A DNA stretch of 16,894 bases, taken from the NCBI GenBank assembly GCA_026989715.1, contig JALSIU010000203.1, forward strand, positions 1 through 16,894, in the 5' to 3' direction. Origin of the DNA: Methylomonas sp. GTDB taxonomy: Bacteria; Pseudomonadota; Gammaproteobacteria; Methylococcales; Methylomonadaceae. A program made the translations under genes and the position numbers. Shown here in pieces: positions 1 to 7,073 of this stretch (positions are counted from its first letter, which is position 1; every line of letters starts with the position of its first letter). The notes below the pieces were generated by a model. It had not been told where the DNA came from. It did no database searches and saw only the letters and a list, made by a program, of their open reading frames with translations.

Positions 1-1125
1 ATGTTTGAAATTATCACCCCACTCAAATCAGCCTATGCAGAACTCCTACATGATACATTAATCAAAGCAGGCATCAGCCTAATAGCACTGGTTGTACTCA
101 TCATAGGATTGTATTTCCTGATTAACAAAATCATTATTGCACCTCTCACGGATTTAGCACTCAAACTACAAGATATTGCCGGTGGTGATGGCGACTTAAC
201 AGCACGTATCAACATACAAGGAAAATCTGAATTTGCTTGGCTAGCGGGCAGTTTTAATAGTTTTGTGAAAAAAATTGGCAAAACAATTTATCAAATCAAC
301 CAAATCAGCGAACAACTTGCCGGTTCTGCGCACCAACTGGCTCAGATTACGCAAACAACCGAGCAAGCGGTACAACAACAGCAGACAGCAACCTCACAAG
401 TTGCCAACGCTATGTCGGAAATGGCCTCTACCGTTAGCAATGTCTCCGGCAATGCCCTGAGTGCCTCTGATGCGGCCGCATCAGCCAATAATGAAGCACT
501 GGCAGGTAGCCAAATTGTTGAGCAGGCCGTCTCTGCCATTAATTCACTGGCCAGTGAGGTCGAAAGCGCCGCTTCCGTCATTCATGAATTAGAATCTGAT
601 AGCGAAAGCATTGGCGAAGTACTCGGCGTTATCCAAGGAATTGCCGAACAAACCAACCTATTAGCCCTTAATGCGGCCATTGAAGCCGCCCGAGCAGGCG
701 AACAAGGGCGCGGCTTTGCCGTGGTTGCCGATGAAGTCAGAACCTTGGCCAGCCGTACTCAGAATTCAACCGAAGAGATTCGCCAAACAATAGAGCGTTT
801 ACAAGGCCGCGCCAAAACGGCCGCCCAAGTGATGCAACAAGGGCGCACGCAAGCAAGTGCCAGCGTTGAACAAGCAGCCTCTGCCGGCGATGCCTTAAAT
901 CGTATTAATGAAAAAATTGATATGATCAGCAATATGAATTCACAAATTGCTACCGCATCTGAACAGCAAAGTGCCGTGACCACTGAAATACAGCAAAATA
1001 TTAATAATATTAATAATATTTCAAGCCAAACCGCTGAAGGCGCCAGTGCGACCTCACAGTCCAGCCAACAATTAATGGATTTAGCAGACCAGTTGCGTGC
1101 AACGGTTGGCCAATTTAAAATTTAA
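1..1125 (+). CDS. Methyl-accepting chemotaxis protein, C-terminal part (5' end outside window)
   Basis: This encodes the cytoplasmic part of a transmembrane chemoreceptor that controls CheA through CheW. Visible in order are a membrane helix at about residues 21-43, a HAMP domain at about 45-97 (hallmark LTARI following GGDGD), and a long helical signalling domain to the C-terminus. The signalling hairpin tip is unmistakable at about 211-248, with EQTNLLALNAAIEAARAGE followed by GRGFAVVADEVR. There is no C-terminal CheR-tethering pentapeptide; the protein ends in VGQFKI. An ATG sits exactly at base 1, but a whole receptor normally has an N-terminal membrane helix and a periplasmic sensor before this point. 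The gene therefore most likely continues to the left, and the 374 residues seen are a partial product. The ligand cannot be inferred. A short AT repeat near 1000-1020 encodes INNINNIS and is ordinary coding sequence. A terminator follows the stop codon at once. Confidence 0.95.
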   Translation: MFEIITPLKSAYAELLHDTLIKAGISLIALVVLIIGLYFLINKIIIAPLTDLALKLQDIAGGDGDLTARINIQGKSEFAWLAGSFNSFVKKIGKTIYQINQISEQLAGSAHQLAQITQTTEQAVQQQQTATSQVANAMSEMASTVSNVSGNALSASDAAASANNEALAGSQIVEQAVSAINSLASEVESAASVIHELESDSESIGEVLGVIQGIAEQTNLLALNAAIEAARAGEQGRGFAVVADEVRTLASRTQNSTEEIRQTIERLQGRAKTAAQVMQQGRTQASASVEQAASAGDALNRINEKIDMISNMNSQIATASEQQSAVTTEIQQNINNINNISSQTAEGASATSQSSQQLMDLADQLRATVGQFKI

Positions 1126-1137
1126 TCCAAGCAAACC

Positions 1138-1165
1138 AGTGAGGGCAGCCGCCCTCACTTTTCCC
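1138..1165 (+). terminator. Intrinsic terminator of the chemoreceptor gene
   Basis: A perfect 9-bp stem (1138-1146 with 1151-1159) closes a four-base AGCC loop and is followed by a short T run at 1159-1162. It begins 13 bases after the chemoreceptor stop codon and lies between convergent genes. The T run suits plus-strand termination. On the minus strand no T run follows the stem, so cysZ is not clearly served by it. Confidence 0.8.
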
Positions 1166-1893
1166 TATTTCACAGCCAAACGCTGCCGATAAATGACCGC
1201 ACTCACCACTGCAATGGGCGGAATAATCATATTCAACACAGGCAACATTAAGGCCAACAAGACAATGCCGCCAAAAGTCAATGCACCAATGCGCACACTA
1301 CGCAACGCTTCCCGCTGTTCAGCAAACAAAAACCCCTCATTTTCCAAAGTATAGGCAAAATATTCCATACTCAATCCCCATGCGCCAAACAGCCCCCATA
1401 AAATAGGGGCAATTAAATTTAAACCGGGGATAACGGAAATAATGGCAATGGGAATGGCACGACTGAGCAAATAGCCCATCCGCTTTATTTCTGAGCCAAT
1501 CACCGCCAGCAGAGGCTGCTCTTGTATCACACCTGCTTCATCGTGCAAAAGATGCAAAGTCTTCGCCGCCAAACCACCGTAAAAAGGCGCGGCCATTAAG
1601 TTGGCAACCAGAGTAAAACTAAAAAAACCAATTACAAAAAAACAAATAAAAAACAAGGGATAAATAAACCAATCCAACCACAACAGCCAGTCAGGAATAA
1701 ATTGCGCAATCAACACTCCTACATATTGATATCCCAAATATAATAAGCCGGAATACAGGCAAAAATTAATCACAATAGGGATTAAAATATATTGCCTCAG
1801 TTTTTTATGCCGCGCCATTGCGACCCCTTGAAGTAAACTCTTGACAGGCAACAAAGGATTCACCCCAGCTTTTTTATCAAATTCTATATTCAT
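1165..1893 (-). CDS. cysZ: CysZ-family sulfate permease (EI24 domain)
   Basis: This is an inner-membrane protein of 242 residues, close to the usual length of about 250 for CysZ, which brings sulfate into the cell for cysteine synthesis. The N-terminal segment contains NPLLPVKSLLQGVAMARHKK, a typical CysZ opening. Hydrophobic helices follow at about residues 36-58 and 70-100, with further helices in the C-terminal half around 145-170 and 200-235. The mid-protein stretch VANLMAAPFYGGLAAKT matches the conserved EI24/CysZ core. The gene stands alone: the chemoreceptor converges on it and mtnA lies 179 bases upstream on the same strand. A good promoter in that gap suggests independent transcription. 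No cysteine-biosynthesis genes are next to it, so the family assignment is firm but the sulfate role is inferred from the family. Confidence 0.88.
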   Translation of the reverse strand: MNIEFDKKAGVNPLLPVKSLLQGVAMARHKKLRQYILIPIVINFCLYSGLLYLGYQYVGVLIAQFIPDWLLWLDWFIYPLFFICFFVIGFFSFTLVANLMAAPFYGGLAAKTLHLLHDEAGVIQEQPLLAVIGSEIKRMGYLLSRAIPIAIISVIPGLNLIAPILWGLFGAWGLSMEYFAYTLENEGFLFAEQREALRSVRIGALTFGGIVLLALMLPVLNMIIPPIAVVSAVIYRQRLAVK

Positions 1894-1974
1894 GACACTT
1901 TCATCTCACTAAACCCTAAATCAACACTCATAAAAAACCATTAAGGTTCTTATTTCACTGACTAAAACAATAAA

Positions 1975-2004
1975 ATTATAACGATGAGCCAATCGTCATT
2001 GCAA
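1975..2004 (-). promoter_or_regulatory. Predicted sigma-70 promoter for cysZ
   Basis: On the minus strand a TTGCAA hexamer (2004-1999) is followed after 18 bases by a perfect TATAAT (1980-1975). Transcription would start near 1968, leaving a leader of about 75 bases before the cysZ start codon. This argues that cysZ is not simply read through from mtnA. Confidence 0.55.
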
Positions 2005-2041
2005 CACTATCAGTTTGCCTGCAATAGGAACTTTTGAAGAT

Positions 2042-2060
2042 AAGGCATTGGTGTTGCCTT
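2042..2060 (-). terminator. Weak hairpin downstream of mtnA
   Basis: A 6-bp stem (AAGGCA at 2042-2047 with TGCCTT at 2055-2060, seven-base loop) lies 13 bases beyond the mtnA stop codon. Read on the minus strand it is followed only by ATCTTC, not a proper T run, so it is at best a weak terminator. Confidence 0.3.
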
Positions 2061-2072
2061 GTTCAGCTCTTT

Positions 2073-3119
2073 TTAATCACTCAGGTGCGCCACCCCACTC
2101 TTAGCAGGCTCAAAAATTGCGCCACGCTCCGTAACGATAACATCTATTAATTCGGCAGGCGTGACATCAAAAACAGGATTCCATGCCGAGACCAAACTCC
2201 CCGCTTGTGCGTAACAGTCAGGTAAAAATTCACTCTCTGCGCGCTGTTCTATTGCAATTTGACTGCCGGCAGCCATCGCAAAATCAATCGTGGAAGTCGG
2301 TGCCACAACCATCAATTTAACGCCATGATATTTAGCTAATACTGCCAACGCATACGTTCCAATCTTATTGGCCACATCGCCATTTGCGGCAATTCTGTCC
2401 GCCCCGACAATCACCCAATCAATTTTGCCTTGTTGCATCAATATCGCGGCGGCCGAGTCGGCAATCAACGTAGCAGGAATCGCATCTTCCGATAATTCCC
2501 AAACGGTTAAACGCGCCCCTTGCAACCAAGGCCGTGTTTCACCGGCAAATACTTGACGAGTTTGGCTCGCGTAGGCACTGCGAATCACACCCAATGCGGT
2601 ACCATAGCCCCCTGTTGCCAAAGCTCCGGCATTACAATGCGTTAATAAACCTTGTGCATCGGCCAATATATCTGCGCCAATCGTGCCCATGGTTTGGTTG
2701 GCCGTAATATCTTGCTGATGTATTTGTTCCGCTAAGGCTTGCAAAGCGGCAATAGGATTCCCTGCAATGCTATCTAACTGGGTTTGCATTTTATTTAATG
2801 CCCAAAATAGATTAACCGCCGTAGGACGCGAGGCCGCCAATAATGCCATATCAGCCGCCAATAATGATTTCCAAGCTGCCTTATCCGTTACATAATGTTG
2901 ACGTACGGATAAAGCAACCGCATATGCGGCCGCAATACCGATAGCAGGCGCACCACGGACTTGCATATCGGTAATCGCTTCGGCAACCTCCGGGGCAGTA
3001 ACATAATGATTATATTGTACTTGCTCAGGCAATTTGCGCTGGTCTAAGATGGATAACTGCCCATCTTGCCATTTTAAGGCATGGACATTGAGTTTATTTG
3101 GGCTACGGCTCATTAACAC
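2073..3119 (-). CDS. mtnA: S-methyl-5-thioribose-1-phosphate isomerase
   Basis: MtnA converts 5-methylthioribose-1-phosphate to methylthioribulose-1-phosphate, a cytoplasmic step of methionine salvage from methylthioadenosine. The 348-residue length fits the family. Signature stretches are RGAPAIG (55-61), THCNAGALATGGYGTALGV (160-178) with the catalytic Cys162, and VGADRIAANGDVANKIGT (238-255) with the catalytic Asp241. These distinguish it from the related eIF2B-alpha proteins, which lack the Cys/Asp pair. Start choice: the longest frame begins with GTG at 3119, five bases after an AGAGAG element. An ATG two codons further in (3113) is an alternative. The gene diverges from mtaD, which makes the upstream intermediate. 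The same divergent pair is known in Pseudomonas, where MTA is first deaminated and the resulting methylthioinosine is cleaved by a phosphorylase; that phosphorylase is not in this window. Confidence 0.96.
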   Translation of the reverse strand: MLMSRSPNKLNVHALKWQDGQLSILDQRKLPEQVQYNHYVTAPEVAEAITDMQVRGAPAIGIAAAYAVALSVRQHYVTDKAAWKSLLAADMALLAASRPTAVNLFWALNKMQTQLDSIAGNPIAALQALAEQIHQQDITANQTMGTIGADILADAQGLLTHCNAGALATGGYGTALGVIRSAYASQTRQVFAGETRPWLQGARLTVWELSEDAIPATLIADSAAAILMQQGKIDWVIVGADRIAANGDVANKIGTYALAVLAKYHGVKLMVVAPTSTIDFAMAAGSQIAIEQRAESEFLPDCYAQAGSLVSAWNPVFDVTPAELIDVIVTERGAIFEPAKSGVAHLSD

Positions 3120-3150
3120 GTATACTCTCTAATTATTAGCTTAATGGATT

Positions 3151-3178
3151 AAAATAGGGCTATCGGGGATTATGTCAT
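3151..3178 (-). promoter_or_regulatory. Possible promoter for mtnA
   Basis: On the minus strand ATGACA (3178-3173) and TATTTT (3156-3151) are spaced by 16 bases in the 90-base region between the divergent mtnA and mtaD genes. The -35 match is good and the -10 match is modest. I saw no equally good promoter or ribosome binding site for mtaD in the same gap. Confidence 0.3.
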
Positions 3179-3209
3179 CCTCAGCCCTTAACTTACTCAT
3201 ACTTAACTT

Positions 3210-4517
3210 ATGCAAGTCGATACGCTTATTCACGCCCGCTGGATTATACCCGTAGAACCCCATGAAGTAATACTCGAACACCATACTTTAGTTATCCACC
3301 AAGGCCACATACTAGATATACTGCCGCAAGCACAGGCACAACAGCAATACCAAGCCATCTCACAAGAGCACCTTACAACGCATGCGCTGATTCCCGGTTT
3401 TATCAATGCACATACGCATTTAGCCATGACTTTATTTCGCGGCATAGCCGATGATTTGCCACTGATGGAATGGCTGGAAAAGCATATTTGGCCATTAGAA
3501 GCAAAGTGGGTAAACGAGGCATTTGTGCGTGATGGTACGGACTTGGCGATTGCTGAAATGTTGCGCGGGGGCACGACTTGCTTTAATGATATGTATTTCT
3601 TTCCCGAAATAACGGCACATCAAGCCATTTTACATGGCATACGCGCCAATACCGGTTTAATCTTGATTGACTTTCCCACCGCGTGGGCGGCAGACCCTGA
3701 ACAATACCTAGAAAAAGGCTTGGCATTACATGATGCCATGCGCCATGAACCTTTAGTACGCACGCCTTTTGCCCCACATGCGCCTTATACCGTTTCCGAT
3801 GCCCCGTTACAACACATCAGCAGTTTAGCAACGGAACTAAACCTACCCATTCATATGCATGTACACGAAACAGAGTATGAGGTAAGCCAAGACGAGCGGC
3901 CTCTTACGCGCTTACATAAATTAGGTTTGATTACCCCAAACTTTATTGCCGTGCATATGACCCAATTAACCGAGCAAGAAATACAGGATTTTGCCGAAGC
4001 AGGTGCCCATATTGTGCATTGCCCCGAGTCCAATTTAAAACTTGCCAGTGGTTTTTGCCCTGTACAAAAATGCTTGGATGCAGACATTAATGTCGCATTA
4101 GGCACTGATGGCGCAGCCAGTAATAATGATTTGGATATGCTAGGTGAAATGCGCACCGCCGCCTTATTAGGCAAAGGTATTGCAGGTGATGCGAGTGCCG
4201 TATCTGCCGCCACGGCACTCCGCATGGCAACATTAAATGGTGCAAAAGCGTTAGGCATAGATGATATTACCGGCTCATTAAAGATAGGTAAATCGGCCGA
4301 TATATGCGCCATCAATTTAGCCGACATTGAGACGCAACCACTTTATAATGCAATCTCACAAATTGTTTATTCTGCGGCACGCCATCAGGTCACGGATGTT
4401 TGGGTTGCAGGCAAACAATGCCTAAAAAATCGCCAATTAACGACCTTAAATTTACCGGACCTCCGCGCCAAACTCGCGCAATGGCAGGCAGATTTACAAA
4501 CACCTGACCCAAAATAG
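3210..4517 (+). CDS. mtaD: 5-methylthioadenosine/S-adenosylhomocysteine deaminase (TRZ/ATZ amidohydrolase)
   Basis: This is a cytoplasmic metal-dependent deaminase of 435 residues, the family's usual length. It converts methylthioadenosine to methylthioinosine and may also act on S-adenosylhomocysteine. Metal-binding features are in order: the NAHTH motif with His68 and His70, the HMHVHE segment with His215, His217 and His219, a later histidine region (AVHMTQL, then HCPESN), and the GTDGAASNN motif with Asp300. The N- and C-terminal beta segments form the composite domain of amidohydrolases. Close relatives such as chlorohydrolases and guanine or cytosine deaminases share the fold; the sequence and its position opposite mtnA make the MTA role most likely. 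The start ATG has no obvious Shine-Dalgarno sequence. The stop codon shares one base with the GTG of the next gene, so the two are probably cotranscribed. Confidence 0.92.
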   Translation: MQVDTLIHARWIIPVEPHEVILEHHTLVIHQGHILDILPQAQAQQQYQAISQEHLTTHALIPGFINAHTHLAMTLFRGIADDLPLMEWLEKHIWPLEAKWVNEAFVRDGTDLAIAEMLRGGTTCFNDMYFFPEITAHQAILHGIRANTGLILIDFPTAWAADPEQYLEKGLALHDAMRHEPLVRTPFAPHAPYTVSDAPLQHISSLATELNLPIHMHVHETEYEVSQDERPLTRLHKLGLITPNFIAVHMTQLTEQEIQDFAEAGAHIVHCPESNLKLASGFCPVQKCLDADINVALGTDGAASNNDLDMLGEMRTAALLGKGIAGDASAVSAATALRMATLNGAKALGIDDITGSLKIGKSADICAINLADIETQPLYNAISQIVYSAARHQVTDVWVAGKQCLKNRQLTTLNLPDLRAKLAQWQADLQTPDPK

Positions 4518-5449
4518 TGCAAACAACCATGCTAGACCAATTTCTGTTTGCTTTAAATGTGACTGCGCCGATTTTAGTCTTATTACTATTAGGGATTAGT
4601 TTTCGGCGTACCGGCTTTATTGATGCGCATTTTATTCATATTGCTAATAGTTTTGTGTTCAATATTACCTTGCCTTGCATGTTATTTTTCAGCCTTGCCG
4701 GCACACCGCTAAGCCAATCGACTAATCTACCGCTATTTATCTTTGGCACCCTGTTTACCCTTACCAGTATTGCCTTCTTTGGCTTGCTTAGCCTTAAATT
4801 AATCGCGGAAGGTAAGCGCGGTATTTTTATTCAAGGGGCATTTCGCGGTAATCTAGGCATTATCGGTATTGCACTGACCTTAAACGCCTATGGCTCTGCA
4901 TCATTAGCCGTCGCCAGCCTGTACATGGCGTTAATTTCAATTATTGATAACCCCGCCTCGGTATTATTGCTAAAACCTAAAGGGCAATTATCTTTAAAAC
5001 CCATTATCAGCAATCCTATTTTAATCGCCGTCACTTTAGGCTTAATCAGCTCAGCACTGCAACTCAACATTCCACATTTCATTAAACAAACCGGCCAATA
5101 CTTAGCACAAATGACACTGCCACTGGCCTTAATCTGCATCGGAGGCAGTTTATATTGGCAAAACTTTCGCCAACATCATCATGATGTGATTTGGGCAAGC
5201 TTCGGAAAATTGATATTAATGCCTTTATTAGGAACCAGCCTCGCAATTACGCTGGGTTTCAGAGGCCAAGATTTAGGCATGCTCTACCTCATGCTATCCG
5301 CACCCACCGCCGTATCCAGTTATATTATGGCGCAAAAAATGACTGCACACGGCAGCATCGCCGCAGAAATCATTGCGCTATCAACCGCCGGCAGTACATT
5401 AATTATTACGTTGGGCTTAATGCTGTTAAAAACCATGGCTTATATTTAA
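4517..5449 (+). CDS. AEC-family (auxin efflux carrier-like) transporter
   Basis: This is an integral membrane protein of 310 residues, the usual AEC length, with about ten hydrophobic helices and short loops. It opens with an N-terminal half containing LNVTAPILVLLLLGISFRR. The helix-breaking stretch FNITLPCMLFFSLAGTPL and the FRGNLGIIGIALTLNAYG segment are family hallmarks. The C-terminal half repeats the fold, with SAPTAVSSYIMAQKM as the conserved motif. Bacterial members move small organic acids or amino acids; the substrate here cannot be told. The frame can begin with GTG at 4517, overlapping the mtaD stop by one base, or with ATG at 4529. Neither has a clear ribosome binding site, so translation is probably coupled to mtaD. 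The next gene begins one base after its stop codon. Confidence 0.88.
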   Translation: MQTTMLDQFLFALNVTAPILVLLLLGISFRRTGFIDAHFIHIANSFVFNITLPCMLFFSLAGTPLSQSTNLPLFIFGTLFTLTSIAFFGLLSLKLIAEGKRGIFIQGAFRGNLGIIGIALTLNAYGSASLAVASLYMALISIIDNPASVLLLKPKGQLSLKPIISNPILIAVTLGLISSALQLNIPHFIKQTGQYLAQMTLPLALICIGGSLYWQNFRQHHHDVIWASFGKLILMPLLGTSLAITLGFRGQDLGMLYLMLSAPTAVSSYIMAQKMTAHGSIAAEIIALSTAGSTLIITLGLMLLKTMAYI

Positions 5450-5450
5450 T

Positions 5451-6329
5451 ATGCGCGTTACCTTAGCTTATCTATTTATTATTTTACTGTGGGCCACTAC
5501 GCCGCTCGCCATCAAGTGGAGTGCAGATGGCTCTAGTTATATCTTTGGCGTGACCGCCAGAATGCTGATTGGCTTAGTTTGCATGTTATTCATGTTATTG
5601 CTATTACGCCAAGGCATGCACTGGCATCCTCGTGCCAGACGCACTTATTTTGCCGTTGCCGTACAAATTTATGGCGCTATGTTTGCCGTTTATTGGGCGG
5701 CGCAATATATACCATCGGGCTGGATTTCGGTCATTTTTGGCTTATCGCCCTTTATGACCGCCATCCTCTCCGCTATTTGGCTGGGAGAACGCAGTTTAAC
5801 TTGGGATAAACTACTGGCTTATCTTTTGGGGATGGCAGGCTTAACGGTTATGTTTTACTCTGCCCTGCTGATTAGCTACCAAACAGCACTCGGCATTTTA
5901 GGGGTATTATTGGCAACTTTTTTACAAACCTTCAGTGCTGTTTGGGTAAAAAAGATTCACGCACAAATCCCCGCCATGACTCAAGTAGCTGGCGGCTTAT
6001 TATTTGCAGTGCCTTTATATCTGCTAACCTGGTGGTTAATAGACGGTCAAATTCCAACGGCCTTACCCCTAAATAGTGTGTTCGCCATCTTATATTTAGG
6101 GGTCATTGCGACCCCTATCGGCTTTGCATTGTATTATTATATTTTAACGCACTTAGCGCCCACTCGCGTTGCGCTGATTACCTTAATTTGCCCCGTTTTA
6201 GCACTCTTGTTGGGGCATTATTATAATCAAGAAGTACTCACCCTAAAAATTGCCATTGGCACCGGGTTAATCTTAAGTGCGCTCATCATGCACAGTTTTG
6301 TTGATAAACTCCGCAAAAACAAATACTAG
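5451..6329 (+). CDS. EamA/DMT-superfamily transporter
   Basis: This is a 292-residue inner-membrane protein with the ten-helix, two-repeat layout of the drug/metabolite transporter superfamily. The first helix carries LLWATTPLAIKWSADG, typical of EamA exporters. The loop VYWAAQYIPSGWISVIFG followed by PFMTAILSAIWLGE is the characteristic end of repeat one. Repeat two ends with LYLGVIATPIGFALYYYIL and the ALITLICPVLALLLG helix. A short basic tail (DKLRKNKY) lies at the cytoplasmic end. Substrates in this family are varied, including amino acids, nucleosides and drugs, and none can be assigned. It starts one base after the AEC gene and is probably the last gene of the mtaD unit. Its stop codon overlaps that of the convergent flavin reductase gene within one CTAG. 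Confidence 0.9.
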   Translation: MRVTLAYLFIILLWATTPLAIKWSADGSSYIFGVTARMLIGLVCMLFMLLLLRQGMHWHPRARRTYFAVAVQIYGAMFAVYWAAQYIPSGWISVIFGLSPFMTAILSAIWLGERSLTWDKLLAYLLGMAGLTVMFYSALLISYQTALGILGVLLATFLQTFSAVWVKKIHAQIPAMTQVAGGLLFAVPLYLLTWWLIDGQIPTALPLNSVFAILYLGVIATPIGFALYYYILTHLAPTRVALITLICPVLALLLGHYYNQEVLTLKIAIGTGLILSALIMHSFVDKLRKNKY

Positions 6330-6805
6330 CTTGCTACTTTGCCATAAGCAGAGTTGAAATAAAGCAACGGCTCTCCCCCCTGCCCGTGCGTGCTTTGTAC
6401 TTCGCCAATAATCACCCAATGCGAGCCGGCTCTGACTTGTTGCACGACAGTACATTCCAAACTCACCATACAATCATCCAAGATAGGCAAACCTAAATCA
6501 CCTTGATGCCAATGCACATTATCAAAGCGTTCTTGCATACTGCTACCGCCGGCAAACTCATTAGAGGCCTGCTCTTGCGCCGCCGTTAAAATATTCACTG
6601 CAAATTTTTTATCTTCCATAATGGCCGCACCTGTTTCCGCACCTTCATGAATACAAACTAAAATCTGCGGCGGGTCCATTGAAACACTGGCAAACGACGT
6701 TGCCGTCATCCCTTGCTCACCCTCTGTGGAGTTTGCCGTCACCACCGACACACCACTTGCCCACAACTTAAGCGCGTTTTTAAATTCTTGATTATCAATC
6801 GCCAT
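6326..6805 (-). CDS. Flavin reductase-like FMN-binding protein (DIM6/NTAB family)
   Basis: This is a cytoplasmic protein of 159 residues with the split-barrel fold of flavin reductases that supply reduced FMN or FAD to partner monooxygenases. Family signatures are an ASGVSVVTA strand near residues 16-24, the GMTATSFASVSMDPPQILVC stretch that binds the flavin phosphate, FAVNIL in the centre, EFAGG after it, and a C-terminal PLLYFNSAYGKV. A strong Shine-Dalgarno (GAGGTGA at 6815-6809) supports the ATG at 6805. No monooxygenase lies next to it, so the partner is unknown, and it could be a plain FMN-binding oxidoreductase. It is divergent from pgk across a 268-base region and convergent with the EamA transporter, with a four-base overlap of the coding ends. 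Confidence 0.9.
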   Translation of the reverse strand: MAIDNQEFKNALKLWASGVSVVTANSTEGEQGMTATSFASVSMDPPQILVCIHEGAETGAAIMEDKKFAVNILTAAQEQASNEFAGGSSMQERFDNVHWHQGDLGLPILDDCMVSLECTVVQQVRAGSHWVIIGEVQSTHGQGGEPLLYFNSAYGKVAS

Positions 6806-6830
6806 GACTCACCTCATTCAGTCTATTTTT

Positions 6831-6848
6831 TTGCGGAAATTCCCGCAA
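6831..6848. repeat. Inverted repeat in the flavin reductase leader
   Basis: A 6-bp stem TTGCGG/CCGCAA with a six-base loop lies about 25 bases upstream of the flavin reductase start codon. On the minus strand it is followed by a run of A, so it is not a terminator in that direction. It could be a protein-binding site or an mRNA hairpin; there is no further evidence. Confidence 0.35.
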
Positions 6849-6862
6849 TTCCTTAATGCTAT

Positions 6863-6879
6863 TTCGGCTTTTAGCCGAA
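6863..6879. repeat. 17-base palindrome, possible operator
   Basis: TTCGGCT and AGCCGAA form a perfect 7-bp inverted repeat around TTT. It lies about 38 bases upstream of the pgk -10 box and upstream of the flavin reductase start, where a regulator could affect one or both divergent genes. No known operator was recognised. Confidence 0.35.
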
Positions 6880-6916
6880 TAATTAGCCTTAATTTAATCA
6901 CAAGACCGACTTAAGG

Positions 6917-6929
6917 TATAATATTTTCA
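6917..6929 (+). promoter_or_regulatory. pgk promoter, -10 box and predicted start point
   Basis: A perfect TATAAT occupies 6917-6922. The matching -35 position is weak (TTAATC at 6894-6899, 17-base spacing), which suggests help from an activator or a moderate promoter. The expected first transcribed base, six bases after the box, is A6929. That is exactly the first base of the leader's closing helix, which supports both predictions. Confidence 0.6.
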
Positions 6930-7045
6930 TCGTTTAAGGGCTGAGGATAAAATAAAACCCGAAACCGGCACAAGATTTTATGCCGTTTCGGGGGTATAAA
7001 ATTCGCAGCTCTAAGAGGCTTAAACGATTATTAAGCCTCTCTTTT
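6929..7045 (+). ncRNA. Structured pgk leader RNA, candidate riboswitch or attenuator
   Basis: The leader folds by eye into nested helices. P1 pairs 6929-6938 with 7019-7028, ten perfect base pairs. P1b pairs 6938-6943 (GGGCUG) with 7006-7011 (CAGCUC), sharing the base at 6938 with P1. P2 pairs 6958-6970 with 6981-6992, twelve pairs with one bulged C and a ten-base loop. Between P1b and P2 is an unpaired purine-rich internal loop (6944-6957 and 6993-7005) with ATAAAAT in each strand, and 7012-7018 bulges out next to P1. Bases 7019-7023 also belong to the terminator stem just downstream, so P1 and the terminator cannot form together. Stable P1 would let RNA polymerase continue into pgk. This shape is that of an ON-type transcriptional riboswitch, but the ligand and class are unknown to me, and a protein- or temperature-controlled attenuator is also possible. 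Confidence 0.6.
7014..7045 (+). terminator. Attenuator terminator before pgk
   Basis: A perfect 10-bp stem (AGAGGCTTAA at 7014-7023 with TTAAGCCTCT at 7031-7040) closes a seven-base loop and is followed by CTTTT. It lies 28 bases before the pgk start codon and downstream of the predicted pgk promoter, so it can only serve to stop pgk transcripts early. Its 5' arm overlaps the 3' arm of leader helix P1. The T run is short, so termination is probably partial. Confidence 0.7.
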
Positions 7046-7073
7046 CCCATCCCCAAGCTACTCGGAGCCGACT

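Noticed and set aside
990..1025. AT-rich tandem repeat near the end of the chemoreceptor gene
   Set aside because: It is in frame and encodes the heptad-like INNINNIS part of the signalling coiled coil, so it needs no other explanation.
3851..4327. A 158-codon open frame on the minus strand inside mtaD
   Set aside because: It mirrors mtaD codons, has no recognisable domain and no ribosome binding site.
5191..5466. A 91-codon open frame on the plus strand inside the AEC transporter gene
   Set aside because: It overlaps a well-supported membrane protein gene in another frame, has an Arg/His/Asn-rich composition and shows no family features; it is a shadow frame.
6938..6992. A GGCTGAG-then-ACCC arrangement in the pgk leader resembling the thi-box of a TPP riboswitch
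   Set aside because: The conserved 3' half of the TPP aptamer (the CTGATCTGGATAAT-like part) is absent, the helix order differs, and pgk is not a thiamine gene.
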